64,000 nt of DNA from Lachnospiraceae bacterium (GTDB taxonomy: Bacteria > Bacillota > Clostridia > Lachnospirales > Lachnospiraceae), in assembly GCA_030527645.1 (NCBI GenBank), contig JAUNAJ010000009.1, positions 27,889-91,888 on the forward strand, read 5' to 3'. Every line of letters begins with the position of its first letter. Within the stretch, counting starts at the first letter, position 1. Under the pieces are notes generated by a model that searched no databases, was not told the origin of the DNA, and was given only the letters and a program-made list of their open reading frames with translations. Made by a program: the position numbers and the translations under genes. Shown piece by piece: positions 1 to 8,539 of the stretch.

Positions 1-513
1 GCACAGGATATACAGCAGCAGTGCTTTGAACTGGGAGATTATGCCATGTATATCGGAGGAAGCTGGTATCTGAATTATCTTGCATCGGATCAGAAGAAGG
101 AGCTTTTTTCTTTTTCTTGGGGAGTGACTGCAGCTCCTTACTGGGAGGAGGATGAAGGTTATGCAGCGACATCTATTTTGACTGGAATTGGAATTACAAA
201 ACAATCGGATAATAAAGAGCTGGCATATTCATTTCTTGATTTCATCACAGGCGAACAGGGAGCAGTAATCATGGCTGGGGAACAGATGATACCAGCCTAT
301 ACGAATGATATAATTCAAGAAGTGTACCGTGAGAGCTTTTCTGGAAAAGTTTTGGATGATTCTGTATATAAAACTGAAAGTTCAGGATTGAAGAGGGACA
401 CAGAGAGCAGAGTACAGGAGGTTCTCTGTGATGGTTGGAGAAAAGCAGTAACCAGGCAGGAGAAAGTGGATCAGGTTATTGAAGATATGAAAAGAGAAAT
501 CGAAAATATGTAA
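1..513 (+). CDS. Extracellular solute-binding protein (family 1), C-terminal part
   Basis: The reading frame is open from the first base, so the gene starts upstream of the window and only about 170 C-terminal residues are present. The sequence runs through GGSWYLNYL, a PY turn, a TSILTGIGITKQS stretch, then helices ending in YSFLDFITG and a QMIPAYTND-like segment. This is the usual C-terminal lobe of sugar-type ABC solute-binding lipoproteins (SBP_bac_1 type). It would bind a carbohydrate outside the membrane and deliver it to an ABC permease. The ligand cannot be told, and the permease genes would be upstream, outside the window. It ends at a TAA 64 bases before map, with no clear terminator between. 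Confidence 0.7.
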   Translation, partial: AQDIQQQCFELGDYAMYIGGSWYLNYLASDQKKELFSFSWGVTAAPYWEEDEGYAATSILTGIGITKQSDNKELAYSFLDFITGEQGAVIMAGEQMIPAYTNDIIQEVYRESFSGKVLDDSVYKTESSGLKRDTESRVQEVLCDGWRKAVTRQEKVDQVIEDMKREIENM

Positions 514-577
514 CTTTGCATAACAAAGACTGCAAATCCCGGAAATTTCAGAAAGGTATTCATAGAAAGGGAAGCTT

Positions 578-1453
578 ATGTTCAATAAGATAGGAAGAAA
601 CGATCCCTGCTGGTGCGGCAGCGGAAAAAAATACAAACAGTGTCATCTGGCCTTTGACGACAAGATTGCCGGATATAAGAGAGCAGGACATATCGTGCCG
701 TCACATAAACTCATTAAAACACCGGAGGATATTGAAGGAATCAAAAGAAGTGCAGCCATCAACATGGCCTGCCTGGATGCAGTGGGTAAAGAGATCAAAG
801 TCGGCATGTCTACCCAGGAGATCGATGATATCGTCGTGAGAGTAACAAAAGAGATGGGCGGCATTGCAGCTCCTCTGAATTTTGAAGGCTATCCCAGGAG
901 CGTTTGCACCTCCATCAACGATGTGGTATGCCATGGGATTCCCTCAGAAGAGGAGATCCTGGAAGACGGAGATATTATCAACGTGGACTGCTCCACTCTT
1001 TTTGAAGGATACTTCTCCGATTCCTCCCGCATGTTCTGTGTCGGTGACGTGGATCCCGGATGGAAAAATCTGGTGGATGTGGCGAAAAAGAGCATTGAAG
1101 TAGGTCTGGAGCAGGTAAAGCCCTTCAAATTCCTTGGAGATATGAGTCAGGCCATCAATGATTTTGTAGAATCCAACGGATACACGGTAGTCCGCGAGAT
1201 CGGCGGCCACGGCATCGGCAAAGAGTTTCATGAGGATCCCTTTGTCAGCTACGTAGCCAAGGCAGGAACCGAAATGCTGATGGTGCCCGGCCTGTGCTTT
1301 ACCATTGAGCCCATGATCAATATGGGCGCCTGCGATGTACTCCTGGATGCGGACGATGACTGGACCGTATTTACAGAGGACGGATCCCCATCCGCCCAGT
1401 GGGAGGTGCAGCTGGTGGTGACAGAAGAGGGGTATGAGCTGCTGTCCTGGTAA
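578..1453 (+). CDS. map: Methionine aminopeptidase type I with N-terminal SEC-C zinc motif
   Basis: A 291-residue enzyme that removes the initiator methionine from new proteins in the cytoplasm. Residues 1-30 carry a SEC-C motif (NDPCWCGSGKKYKQCH), a small zinc-binding module found on many clostridial MetAPs and thought to aid ribosome or protein contact. The catalytic domain follows, with the expected metal ligands visible in order: Asp in INVDCS, Asp in FSDSSRMF, His in GGHGIG, Glu in FTIEPM and Glu in QWEVQLV. The start ATG at 578 follows an AGAAAGG site at 564-570. Full length and intact. It stands alone here, not beside adk/secY as in many Firmicutes, so it may be a second copy; that is inference. 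Confidence 0.93.
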   Translation: MFNKIGRNDPCWCGSGKKYKQCHLAFDDKIAGYKRAGHIVPSHKLIKTPEDIEGIKRSAAINMACLDAVGKEIKVGMSTQEIDDIVVRVTKEMGGIAAPLNFEGYPRSVCTSINDVVCHGIPSEEEILEDGDIINVDCSTLFEGYFSDSSRMFCVGDVDPGWKNLVDVAKKSIEVGLEQVKPFKFLGDMSQAINDFVESNGYTVVREIGGHGIGKEFHEDPFVSYVAKAGTEMLMVPGLCFTIEPMINMGACDVLLDADDDWTVFTEDGSPSAQWEVQLVVTEEGYELLSW

Positions 1454-1498
1454 GTGTTAACCTAAAAATTGAAAAAATAGAAAAGGAGATTAGAAGCT

Positions 1499-1855
1499 AT
1501 GAAATTCCATCATATTTCATTAAGGGTAAAGGATTTTGACAAGTCTATGAATTTTTATCAGAAGCTGGCGGGTCTGAAGGTGATCCATCAGTTTGAGTCA
1601 AACGGAGGCAGGGTAGCCTATCTGGCAAATGAAGAAGGAGAGACAGAGATCGAACTGATCGCACTTCCAGAAGGCCAGAATTTCGAAGGAAAGGGCCTGT
1701 TCCTCTGCTTTGCCGCATCCGATCTGGAGCAGGTGCATAAGATTGCTGCAGAGGAAGGATTCAATCCGTCTGATATTCGGAATCCCGAGCCAACGGCAAA
1801 ATATTTCTATGTATATGATCCGGACGGATTGTCTGTGCAGTTCCGGGAATATTGA
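1499..1855 (+). CDS. VOC-family (glyoxalase/bleomycin resistance-like) protein
   Basis: A 118-residue single vicinal-oxygen-chelate domain made of two beta-alpha-beta-beta-beta halves. It begins MKFHHISLRVKDFDKSMNFY and ends DPDGLSVQFREY, the hallmark end of lactoylglutathione lyase-like proteins. Candidate metal ligands are a His in the first strand (HHISLRV), a Glu in the first half (IELIAL) and the final Glu (QFREY). The role could be methylglyoxal detoxification or an unrelated dioxygenase/isomerase reaction; the sequence does not decide. The start has an AAAAGGAGAT site at about 1481-1490. It lies 45 bases after map and may be co-transcribed with it. Confidence 0.85.
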   Translation: MKFHHISLRVKDFDKSMNFYQKLAGLKVIHQFESNGGRVAYLANEEGETEIELIALPEGQNFEGKGLFLCFAASDLEQVHKIAAEEGFNPSDIRNPEPTAKYFYVYDPDGLSVQFREY

Positions 1856-1953
1856 CAGGTATACCCGGCATGCCCCCATATTGGGATCGAAAGATGCTGT
1901 AAATTGATCAATTCGGTGCTTACGCTGCTAATACTGAAGGATGAAATCATGGT

Positions 1954-1982
1954 TTGCTTTCAATACATGTATTCAGTATAAT
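1954..1982 (+). promoter_or_regulatory. Predicted sigma-A promoter for the ATPase/nuclease-like gene
   Basis: TTGCTT at 1954-1959 and a perfect TATAAT at 1977-1982 are separated by 17 bases. Transcription would start near 1989, about 33 bases before the GTG start at 2022. Confidence 0.6.
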
Positions 1983-2021
1983 TGGATTCATAAGGTAAGC
2001 AGGAAAGAGGTGATCTGATCC

Positions 2022-3602
2022 GTGAAAGAATTCAATACCACAGCAACCTGTATTCCGGGTAAGCATTATATGGTGGATATTTCTGAGCGCCTGTATCAGA
2101 TAAAAACCGAATATGTGGACAAAGGGAAATATTTCACCATGAATCGTGGACGGCAGTATGGAAAGACCACCACGCTATATCAGCTGAAGAAGTACCTGTC
2201 CGACGAGTATTATGTCCTGCTGTTATCATTCGAAGGAAAGAGCGGTGAATTTGTAAACGAATCCCGGTTTGTCCGGATGTTTCAGGAGGATCTTCTTCAT
2301 CAGCTGGAAATTGCCAACGTTCCTGATAATCTGCAGAATGTGTGGAAGGAATCCATAGCGCAGGAAGCATCCGTAAATCAGCTTGGCAAAGCGATAACGA
2401 GATTGTGCAGAAGCAGTGAGCGCCCCATTATCCTGATGATTGATGAGGTGGACGCAAGTTCTGAATACCGGATTATGCTGGATTTCCTTGGATTGCTCAG
2501 GAATAAATATATCTCTGCGTCTCAGGAAGAGGATTTTACATTTCAATCTGTAATATTATCCAGTGTTTACGATATCAAGAATCTGAAACTGCGATTTCGA
2601 CCTGATGAACAGCATCGATACAACAGTCCCTGGAATATTGCCGCAGACTTCGATGTGGATATGGCTTTTACAAGTGATGAGATTCAGGGAATGATACGCG
2701 AATACTGTATTGATCACAGGTTGACTATTGATCTTCCTATGGTCGCTCAGCAGATTTATGACTATACTTCCGGATATCCTTATCTCGTTTCCAGAATCTG
2801 CCAACTGATAGACACAACAGTCAGGAAAGAGTATGAAGGAAATCTGGAGGAAGCCTGGTCCCTGAATGGATTCCAACGTGCAGTCATGCTGCTTCTTTCT
2901 GAATCGAATACTTTGTTTGATGATCTGAATAAGAAATTAAATGACAATGCAGAGCTGTATCGTCTGATTCGAAAAATCGTAATTGACAGGGAGGAAATCC
3001 CTTTCAATATCCAGAGCAACACGATTCAGCTTGGATCCATGTTTGGATGGTTAAGGAACAGCGGCGGCAAGACCGTGATCACGAACCGAATATTTGAGGT
3101 GCTGATCTGCAATAAGATGATTCAGGAGCATGTGGATGACCGTATTTTCACACTGGGATCCAGTGAGAAGAGCCAGCTGAAATCAGCTGATTGTTTGTAC
3201 ATGGATCAGATTATGGAGCGATTTGCTGCGCATTATCATAGTATCTACGGAGATCGTTCAGCAGATTTTCTGGAAAAAGAAGCGCGGCTGATTTTCCTCA
3301 CATTTATCAAGCCGATTATTAATGGAGAAGGAAACTATTACCTGGAATCTCAGGAAGCTGATAGTACAAGAACGGATGTGATCATTGATTACCATGCAAA
3401 GCAGTACATAGTGGAATTGAAAATCTGGCATGGGGATATCTACGAACAGAGAGGTATTGAACAGCTGGCAGGTTATCTGGACAGACATCAGCTTACTGAG
3501 GGATGGCTGCTGAGTTTCTGTTTTAACAAAAATAAGCAGGAACTTACGGGGTTCCGAGAATATGAGATGAACGGGATGCGTATTTTGGAAACAGTGGTTT
3601 AA
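2022..3602 (+). CDS. AAA-like ATPase with C-terminal PD-(D/E)XK nuclease-like domain
   Basis: A 526-residue protein starting at GTG 2022, preceded by AGGAAAGAGG at 2001-2010. Residues about 40-52 hold a P-loop variant (GRQYGKTTT), and residues about 135-147 hold a Walker B strand with acidic residues (ILMIDEVDAS). The C-terminal 100 residues contain RTDVIIDY followed by a YIVELKIW strand, which fits the D...ExK core of PD-(D/E)XK nucleases. This architecture belongs to a large group of ATPase/nuclease-like proteins common in gut Clostridia and Bacteroidetes; their function is not established, and mobile-element or defence roles have been suggested. It has its own promoter and no partner gene. 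Function is left open. Confidence 0.72.
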   Translation: MKEFNTTATCIPGKHYMVDISERLYQIKTEYVDKGKYFTMNRGRQYGKTTTLYQLKKYLSDEYYVLLLSFEGKSGEFVNESRFVRMFQEDLLHQLEIANVPDNLQNVWKESIAQEASVNQLGKAITRLCRSSERPIILMIDEVDASSEYRIMLDFLGLLRNKYISASQEEDFTFQSVILSSVYDIKNLKLRFRPDEQHRYNSPWNIAADFDVDMAFTSDEIQGMIREYCIDHRLTIDLPMVAQQIYDYTSGYPYLVSRICQLIDTTVRKEYEGNLEEAWSLNGFQRAVMLLLSESNTLFDDLNKKLNDNAELYRLIRKIVIDREEIPFNIQSNTIQLGSMFGWLRNSGGKTVITNRIFEVLICNKMIQEHVDDRIFTLGSSEKSQLKSADCLYMDQIMERFAAHYHSIYGDRSADFLEKEARLIFLTFIKPIINGEGNYYLESQEADSTRTDVIIDYHAKQYIVELKIWHGDIYEQRGIEQLAGYLDRHQLTEGWLLSFCFNKNKQELTGFREYEMNGMRILETVV

Positions 3603-3637
3603 AATACATTTTCGGATTATGTTTATCCATTAGCATA

Positions 3638-3686
3638 TGCAGCATAGAATGACATATCTCAATATGGTATGTTGTTCTGTGCTGCA
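3638..3686 (+). other. Long RNA hairpin downstream of the ATPase/nuclease-like gene
   Basis: The 21-base arms at 3638-3658 and 3666-3686 pair without interruption if read as + strand RNA: 17 Watson-Crick pairs and 4 G-U pairs, with a 7-base loop. On the minus strand the four wobble pairs would be A-C mismatches, so the structure fits + strand RNA. There is no T-run after it, so it is not a standard terminator. The rest of the 390-base gap to 3992 holds only the promoter listed next. Confidence 0.45.
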
Positions 3687-3855
3687 ATGATCTGAACTCG
3701 TTCTGCTGCAACGCTTCAGTATCTGCCAAAAACGAAGATGCTGGCTGAAAGTCCGGTATCATGTATGAATTGTTCGTCTTTATCCGTGTTTGAGTAAGCT
3801 GTTTACGTAAGAAGTCAACCGTTTGCGTTTAATCCTGGGCGGATGACTTTTTTTG

Positions 3856-3916
3856 TGCTATACTATTACTTTGAAAATCAAAGTGAGTTTGCTTGCTGTA
3901 AGGACCCCACTCACTT
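3856..3916 (+). promoter_or_regulatory. Extended -10 promoter and inverted repeat before the ABC exporter
   Basis: TGC-TATACT at 3856-3864 is an extended -10 element; no good -35 is seen. Just downstream, AAGTGAGT at 3881-3888 and ACTCACTT at 3909-3916 form a perfect 8-bp inverted repeat with a 20-base spacer. It could be a repressor site or a leader hairpin controlling the ABC genes. No regulator gene is adjacent. Confidence 0.45.
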
Positions 3917-3991
3917 CAATGCATGAACCAAATTTTACAGAAACATCGATTGGGAAAACGAACAGAACATCTCAGTCAGAAGGAGTGTACA

Positions 3992-4816
3992 ATGCTGGAA
4001 ATCACACATGTTACCAAGCGATACGGAAAAGAAAAGGCCTGTGATGATGTGAACTTTCATCTGGATCCGGGAAGCGTTACGGTTCTGTTAGGTCCAAACG
4101 GTGCCGGAAAGTCTACGATCATGAAATCTATCATCGGTTTTCTGAAATATGAAGGAAACATTACAGTTGCCGGTCATTCCAACAAATCCGTTGAGGCCAG
4201 ACGCATTCTGGGATATATTCCGGAGATGCCCAGCCTTTATCCCAACCTTACAGTGGGGGAGCATATGGAATTCTTGGCCAGAGCCTACCGTCTGAAGGAT
4301 TACAAAGACCGAAAGGATGACCTGCTGCAGACCTTCGAACTGGAGGATAAGACGAAAAAATTCGGCGATGAGTTGTCCAAAGGTATGCAGCAGAAGTTGA
4401 ACCTCTGTCTGGGACTGCTGCCGGATCCTGAGATCCTTTTGTTGGATGAGCCCATGATCGGACTGGATCCGCACGCCATCAAAAAACTGAAGGATATGAT
4501 CGAGGATATGCGAAATGCAGGAAAGACCATGCTCATCAGTACGCACATCATCGACAGTGTGGACATGATCTGGGATCGTACGATCATTATGCAGCATGGA
4601 CAGGTGCGTGCCAATGTGACCAGACAGGAGCTGGAAAGCACAGGAAAAACCCTGGAGCAGCTGTTCTTCGAGGTGACAGAGGGACTGGAAGAGGGACAGG
4701 AAAAAGCCGGTGCTTCTGAGTATACAGGCTCTGAGGACGAGTCGAATAAGGAACGGGAAGTCAGGTCTGAACCGGATGAGAAGGACTCCGTGGATAAGTC
4801 GGAGGAGCAGCTATGA
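3992..4816 (+). CDS. ABC transporter ATP-binding protein (ABC-2 type exporter)
   Basis: A 274-residue ATPase subunit. The start is taken at ATG 3992, seven bases after AAGGAG at 3980-3985; an in-frame ATG at 3923 has no ribosome site. Walker A is GPNGAGKST, the signature is LSKGMQQKLNL, and Walker B is ILLLDEPMIGLDP, all intact. The ABC domain ends near residue 215 and is followed by an acidic, low-complexity tail of about 50 residues rich in E, D and S. The stop codon overlaps the start of the next gene (ATGA), so the two are translationally coupled. Together they should form an exporter; the substrate is unknown. The unusual acidic tail may contact the partner permease, which is inference. 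Confidence 0.88.
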   Translation: MLEITHVTKRYGKEKACDDVNFHLDPGSVTVLLGPNGAGKSTIMKSIIGFLKYEGNITVAGHSNKSVEARRILGYIPEMPSLYPNLTVGEHMEFLARAYRLKDYKDRKDDLLQTFELEDKTKKFGDELSKGMQQKLNLCLGLLPDPEILLLDEPMIGLDPHAIKKLKDMIEDMRNAGKTMLISTHIIDSVDMIWDRTIIMQHGQVRANVTRQELESTGKTLEQLFFEVTEGLEEGQEKAGASEYTGSEDESNKEREVRSEPDEKDSVDKSEEQL

Positions 4817-7548
4817 GAGTGTTCGGATATTATGCATGGCACAGCTTTGTGAATCAGATCCGTAAGCTGTTCAAAACATGGATCCTTGTATTTGTTCTGG
4901 TGTGCGGTCTGATGGGTGGAATTGTCGGTTTGACGATCGGCTCTCTTGAGAGTTCATCGGATGAGTATGCTGCTGAAGAGATGGAGTCGATCGATGAGGA
5001 TGAGACAGATCCGGGGGATGATGCCTATGAGGAAACAGAACAGGAGAATACTCCGCTGATCTCTACGAATGCTTTTGATATTACCTGGGAAGAGGAAGGT
5101 CTGGCTGTTGTATATACGGATGGGACTTCTGCTGTATTCGGCTTTGGTCAGATCCTGGAGCTGATTTGTACGTTGGTCATCGCTGCCTTTCTGATCTACT
5201 ATATCCTCTCTGCCGATAAGAACGGGAGTAAGATTTTCCTTCCTGCGGATGTCAACCTGCTGTTTGCAGCGCCCATGAAGCCTCAGTCTGCACTTATGTT
5301 CCGGCTGATGTGCCAGGTGGGAGTTTCTGTATTTGCATCGGTGTATCTGTTGTTCCAGATTCCGACGCTGAGTGATATGGGCCTGAGTCTGCCGGTGATT
5401 CTCAGTGTATTTGCTGCGTGGACGTTTCTGCTGATCATCTGCATGCTTCTGCAGGTGTTCTTCTATACACTGTGTTCCACAAAAATACGGCTGAAGAAGT
5501 ATCTGACTCCCGGAGTATGGGGCTGTCTGGTTCTGCTTCTTGCAGCAGTATTTCTGTATGGAACAGTTTCCGGAAAGCATTCGATTCCTGCTGCTGTGGA
5601 TGCGTTCACTGCTCCGGTGACCCGCTGGCTTCCCTTCATCGGATGGCTCAAGGGACTTGTGCTGTTTCTGTATGAGGGACAATATTTTAAGGGCTTACTC
5701 TGCCTGCTGCTGCTTCTTGCGGGAACCATTCTGCTGACTTTTGGAATCTGGCATATGAAGGCAGATTTCTATGAGGATGCAATGGTGAAATCCGAGGAGC
5801 TTGCTGCACTTATGGCAAGTGCTGAGGAAAAGGGCAGCCTGGTGGCATTCAAAAAGAAGGATCGCAGTGAAAAGCTTCGCAAGAACGAACTGAACAGAGG
5901 CCGGGGAGCCAATGTATTCTTTTACAAGTCTCTGTACAATCGAAGACGTTTTGCTCCCGGTGGAATCCTTACTAAGACAGCAATCACCTATCTGGGTGCT
6001 GCTTTGGCGGGCTTCCTTCTGGGTAAACTGCTGGAGAGTGAGCAGCCATTCACCGTTCTGGTCTTTTTAATCGGTGCATTGGTGTTCTTCCGGTCTCTGG
6101 GCAATCCTCTTGTGGAAGATACCCGTATGCCGTTTTTCTCCATCATTCCGGAGAATACATGGCTGAAGCTGTTCTGGTCCGTGCTGGCAGGAACTGTAAA
6201 CTGCCTGCTGGATCTGCTTCCTGCCATGATCCTTGGAGCGGTCCTTACCGGAGTGAACCCGGTTCTGCTTCCCGGTTATCTGGCATTGATCCTGTCGGTG
6301 GATGCCTATGCTACCATTGTGGGAACCTTTATTGCTCTGTCTGTTCCGGAGTCCATCGGCAAGCTGCCGAAGCAGCTGGTTCAGGTGCTGTTTGTGTATT
6401 TCGGTCTGGTGCCGGATATTCTTTGTATAGTGGCAGGCTATTTTTCCGGACATCCGGTGATCGGAATGCTTGGTGCGGCATCTGTGAACCTGCTTCTGGG
6501 TGCCGTGTTCTTTATCCTGACACCATTGTTCCTGGAGCCAAAGGCAGGGGCAAGACCCTGGGCAGCACCGCTGTCTGAGGAGAATCGAAAGAAGGCGGGA
6601 AAAGCATTCAGGAGGATCGGAACTGCCTCCTTCCTGCTGCTGGCAAGTGCCTCTGCTCTGCAGATCCTGCTGGGTCGGCTCGTACCATCGATTTGGCCTG
6701 AAGCGGCTGAATCCTCTGCGGCAGTCTATCTGCAGACTTTCCTGCCTATTTATATTGTTGCCTTCCCCATGGGATTTCTGCTTCTTCGGAGAATGCACAC
6801 AGAGAAGCCGGCGGATCAGAGACTGACGGTACCTGGCGGCATTCGTTATGTGATTTATTCCATCACCGCAATGTACCTGGGGAATCTGCTGGGTGTTCTG
6901 GTGAATCAGCTGATCGGTCTGTTCCTGCCCTCCGCAGACAGCAGTGCTGTGACGGACTTGATCCTGCAAAGTGACGGTGTCCTGCTGCGGATTCTGTTTA
7001 TGGTGCTTGCAGCGCCAATTATGGAGGAGCTGTTCTTCCGGAAATTCCTGATCGACCGCATGCGGCCCTACGGAGAAAAAACTGCCATGATCACCTCGGC
7101 TCTGATGTTCGGTTTGTTCCATGGAAATTTCTCCCAGTTCTTCTACGCCACAGCCCTGGGAATTGTGTTTGCCTATGTCTATCTTCACACAGGCAGAATC
7201 CGATATACCATCGCTCTTCACATGGGAATCAACCTGTGGGGCAGTGTCATTTCCGTATGGCTGTTAGAGAAGATTACAGGAAATCTGACAGATTTGATGA
7301 GTGCAGAGCTGTCGGAGATCAACTTAAGCATCTGGGTGTATATCTACATTGCCTATGCCGTCGCATTGATCATCATTGCGATCATCGGTATCCTTCTTTT
7401 GTGTGTCCGGGCTGAGAAGATCACTTATCAGGATGTCAGCCGGGAGCTGGCACGTGGGCAGATCATCAAAACGGTCTGGGGAAATATCGGAATGATTCTT
7501 TTCTTTCTGGGATGTGCAGCGTTGTTTGTGTTTCAGTATTTAGGCTGA
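4813..7548 (+). CDS. ABC-2 type permease fused to a CPBP (CAAX-like) membrane protease domain
   Basis: A 911-residue polytopic membrane protein overlapping the ATPase gene by four bases, with a GGAGGAG site in the end of that gene. The N-terminal 600 residues hold several groups of hydrophobic segments, with an extracytoplasmic acidic loop near residues 45-90, and resemble ABC-2 export permeases. From about residue 670 the protein becomes a CPBP-family intramembrane metalloprotease domain: EELFFRK near residue 740 matches the EExxxR motif, FGLFHGN supplies the second-motif histidine, and LHMGINLWG supplies the last one. CPBP members act in bacteriocin maturation or immunity. The fusion suggests an exporter with built-in peptide processing or self-protection, which is inference. 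Confidence 0.75.
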   Translation: MRVFGYYAWHSFVNQIRKLFKTWILVFVLVCGLMGGIVGLTIGSLESSSDEYAAEEMESIDEDETDPGDDAYEETEQENTPLISTNAFDITWEEEGLAVVYTDGTSAVFGFGQILELICTLVIAAFLIYYILSADKNGSKIFLPADVNLLFAAPMKPQSALMFRLMCQVGVSVFASVYLLFQIPTLSDMGLSLPVILSVFAAWTFLLIICMLLQVFFYTLCSTKIRLKKYLTPGVWGCLVLLLAAVFLYGTVSGKHSIPAAVDAFTAPVTRWLPFIGWLKGLVLFLYEGQYFKGLLCLLLLLAGTILLTFGIWHMKADFYEDAMVKSEELAALMASAEEKGSLVAFKKKDRSEKLRKNELNRGRGANVFFYKSLYNRRRFAPGGILTKTAITYLGAALAGFLLGKLLESEQPFTVLVFLIGALVFFRSLGNPLVEDTRMPFFSIIPENTWLKLFWSVLAGTVNCLLDLLPAMILGAVLTGVNPVLLPGYLALILSVDAYATIVGTFIALSVPESIGKLPKQLVQVLFVYFGLVPDILCIVAGYFSGHPVIGMLGAASVNLLLGAVFFILTPLFLEPKAGARPWAAPLSEENRKKAGKAFRRIGTASFLLLASASALQILLGRLVPSIWPEAAESSAAVYLQTFLPIYIVAFPMGFLLLRRMHTEKPADQRLTVPGGIRYVIYSITAMYLGNLLGVLVNQLIGLFLPSADSSAVTDLILQSDGVLLRILFMVLAAPIMEELFFRKFLIDRMRPYGEKTAMITSALMFGLFHGNFSQFFYATALGIVFAYVYLHTGRIRYTIALHMGINLWGSVISVWLLEKITGNLTDLMSAELSEINLSIWVYIYIAYAVALIIIAIIGILLLCVRAEKITYQDVSRELARGQIIKTVWGNIGMILFFLGCAALFVFQYLG

Positions 7549-7588
7549 ATAGTTCTGCTGGTCACGGGCTGCAGAATAATTTCGTAAA

Positions 7589-7633
7589 AAAATGGTGAAC
7601 ACAGTCTGTTGAAAAGACTGTGTTCACCATTTT
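7589..7633. terminator. Bidirectional intrinsic terminator
   Basis: A 19-bp perfect stem (7589-7607 with 7615-7633) and a 7-base loop, with A-runs on the left and T-runs on the right. It sits between convergent genes and should end the ABC operon and the DUF1292 transcript. Confidence 0.92.
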
Positions 7634-7717
7634 TGTATTTGATATCTGAGCTAATACTTTCAAGTTGAGCTCTCTTTTCGCAGTGAGAATACTGCCGAAT
7701 TTCAATTCGGGACAAGT

Positions 7718-8116
7718 TTACTCTTCCTTTGAAATGATTCCCTCAAGATCCGGCTCCTGGAAGCTGAGCTTGCTCATCAGGTTATTGAAGGTATCCGCAG
7801 CTGCTGTGTACTCCTCATCATCCATGATGTTGTCCAGCTCCGGATCTCCGTTTGCATTCTTGATATAACGGTACAGGTAAACCTCACCGTTTGCGCTTTC
7901 GCCATTTTCGTTCAGCGGAAGAAGGGCAATGTATTCCTTCTCATTTACATTGAAGACATTGAGAATGGCACAGGTGATCTCTGTGTCGTCATCCAGTGTC
8001 AGTGTTACAGTCGGATTATCAGGATTGATTGGTTCACTGTCGCAGCCTCCGCAGGTGCTGCAGTCACTGGTGCATTTCGCTGAATCGGCAGCGGTATTTT
8101 TCATTTCTTCGCTCAT
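7718..8116 (-). CDS. DUF1292 domain protein
   Basis: A 132-residue acidic protein. The start is placed at the ATG whose A is at 8116, because a GAGGA site (complement of 8124-8128) lies seven bases upstream; an in-frame ATG at 8212 lacks one. The N-terminal 40 residues include a cysteine cluster, CTSDCSTCGGC. The DUF1292 region follows (EITCAILNVF, YIALLPL, EVYLYRY, MDDEEY). DUF1292 proteins are small, of unknown function, widespread in Firmicutes and often near yrrK/ruvX genes; here the gene stands alone. The Cys cluster could bind a metal, which is inference. Confidence 0.82.
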   Translation of the reverse strand: MSEEMKNTAADSAKCTSDCSTCGGCDSEPINPDNPTVTLTLDDDTEITCAILNVFNVNEKEYIALLPLNENGESANGEVYLYRYIKNANGDPELDNIMDDEEYTAAADTFNNLMSKLSFQEPDLEGIISKEE

Positions 8117-8276
8117 GTATGTTTCCTCAACTTTCCGGGCAGCCTTTATTAAAAAGTTCTCCTGAACAGGATTTTTGAAATCTTCTGAACAGGAATACTT
8201 TTTTTGCTGCACATTGCATTCATTTTATCAGATAGCGGGAGGAATCGCAACAGGAATCAAAGACGCAACCCGAGAC

Positions 8277-8363
8277 AGCAGGAGATACGCATACTGACGC
8301 TTACATGCCAGCATACGTATCTCCTGCTATCCCGTGAACAGCCTGACGCTTTAGTAACACATT
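8277..8363 (-). repeat. Dispersed intergenic repeat, GTTAC...TTCACGGG family (copy 1)
   Basis: Read on the minus strand, the element starts GTTAC, passes TTCACGGGAT and AGCAGGAGATACG, and contains a second inverted copy of the same 13-mer (8277-8289 against 8316-8328). The copy at 22411-22457 shares GTTAC, TTCACGGG, AGCAGGAGATACG and CTGTCTCGGG in the same order but lacks the middle section. Together with the 5' leader of ilvE it fills the 423-base gap 8117-8539. Confidence 0.6.
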
Positions 8364-8407
8364 ATGCAAGTTCCCGACCGCAAAATTGCAAACAAGTGAA
8401 TTCCTTC

Positions 8408-8436
8408 TTGAAATCTCCACTTTAAAGGTGTACCAT
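8408..8436 (+). promoter_or_regulatory. Predicted ilvE promoter, followed by a leader hairpin
   Basis: TTGAAA at 8408-8413 and TACCAT at 8431-8436 are 17 bases apart. The resulting leader contains an imperfect inverted repeat (8448-8460 with 8483-8496, one bulged base) that can form a hairpin upstream of the ilvE ribosome site. No T-box motif was recognised. Confidence 0.4.
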
Positions 8437-8539
8437 GATAAAAGATTGATTCACAGAATGGATGCAGTTCGATTGAATCACGCATTCCTGTGAATCTGTG
8501 CTGCACAGCATCAGTAATTCGAAAGGAGTTAACTATACA

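Noticed and set aside
8437..8539. T-box leader before ilvE
   Set aside because: No T-box sequence or antiterminator/terminator pair was found; only one imperfect hairpin is present.
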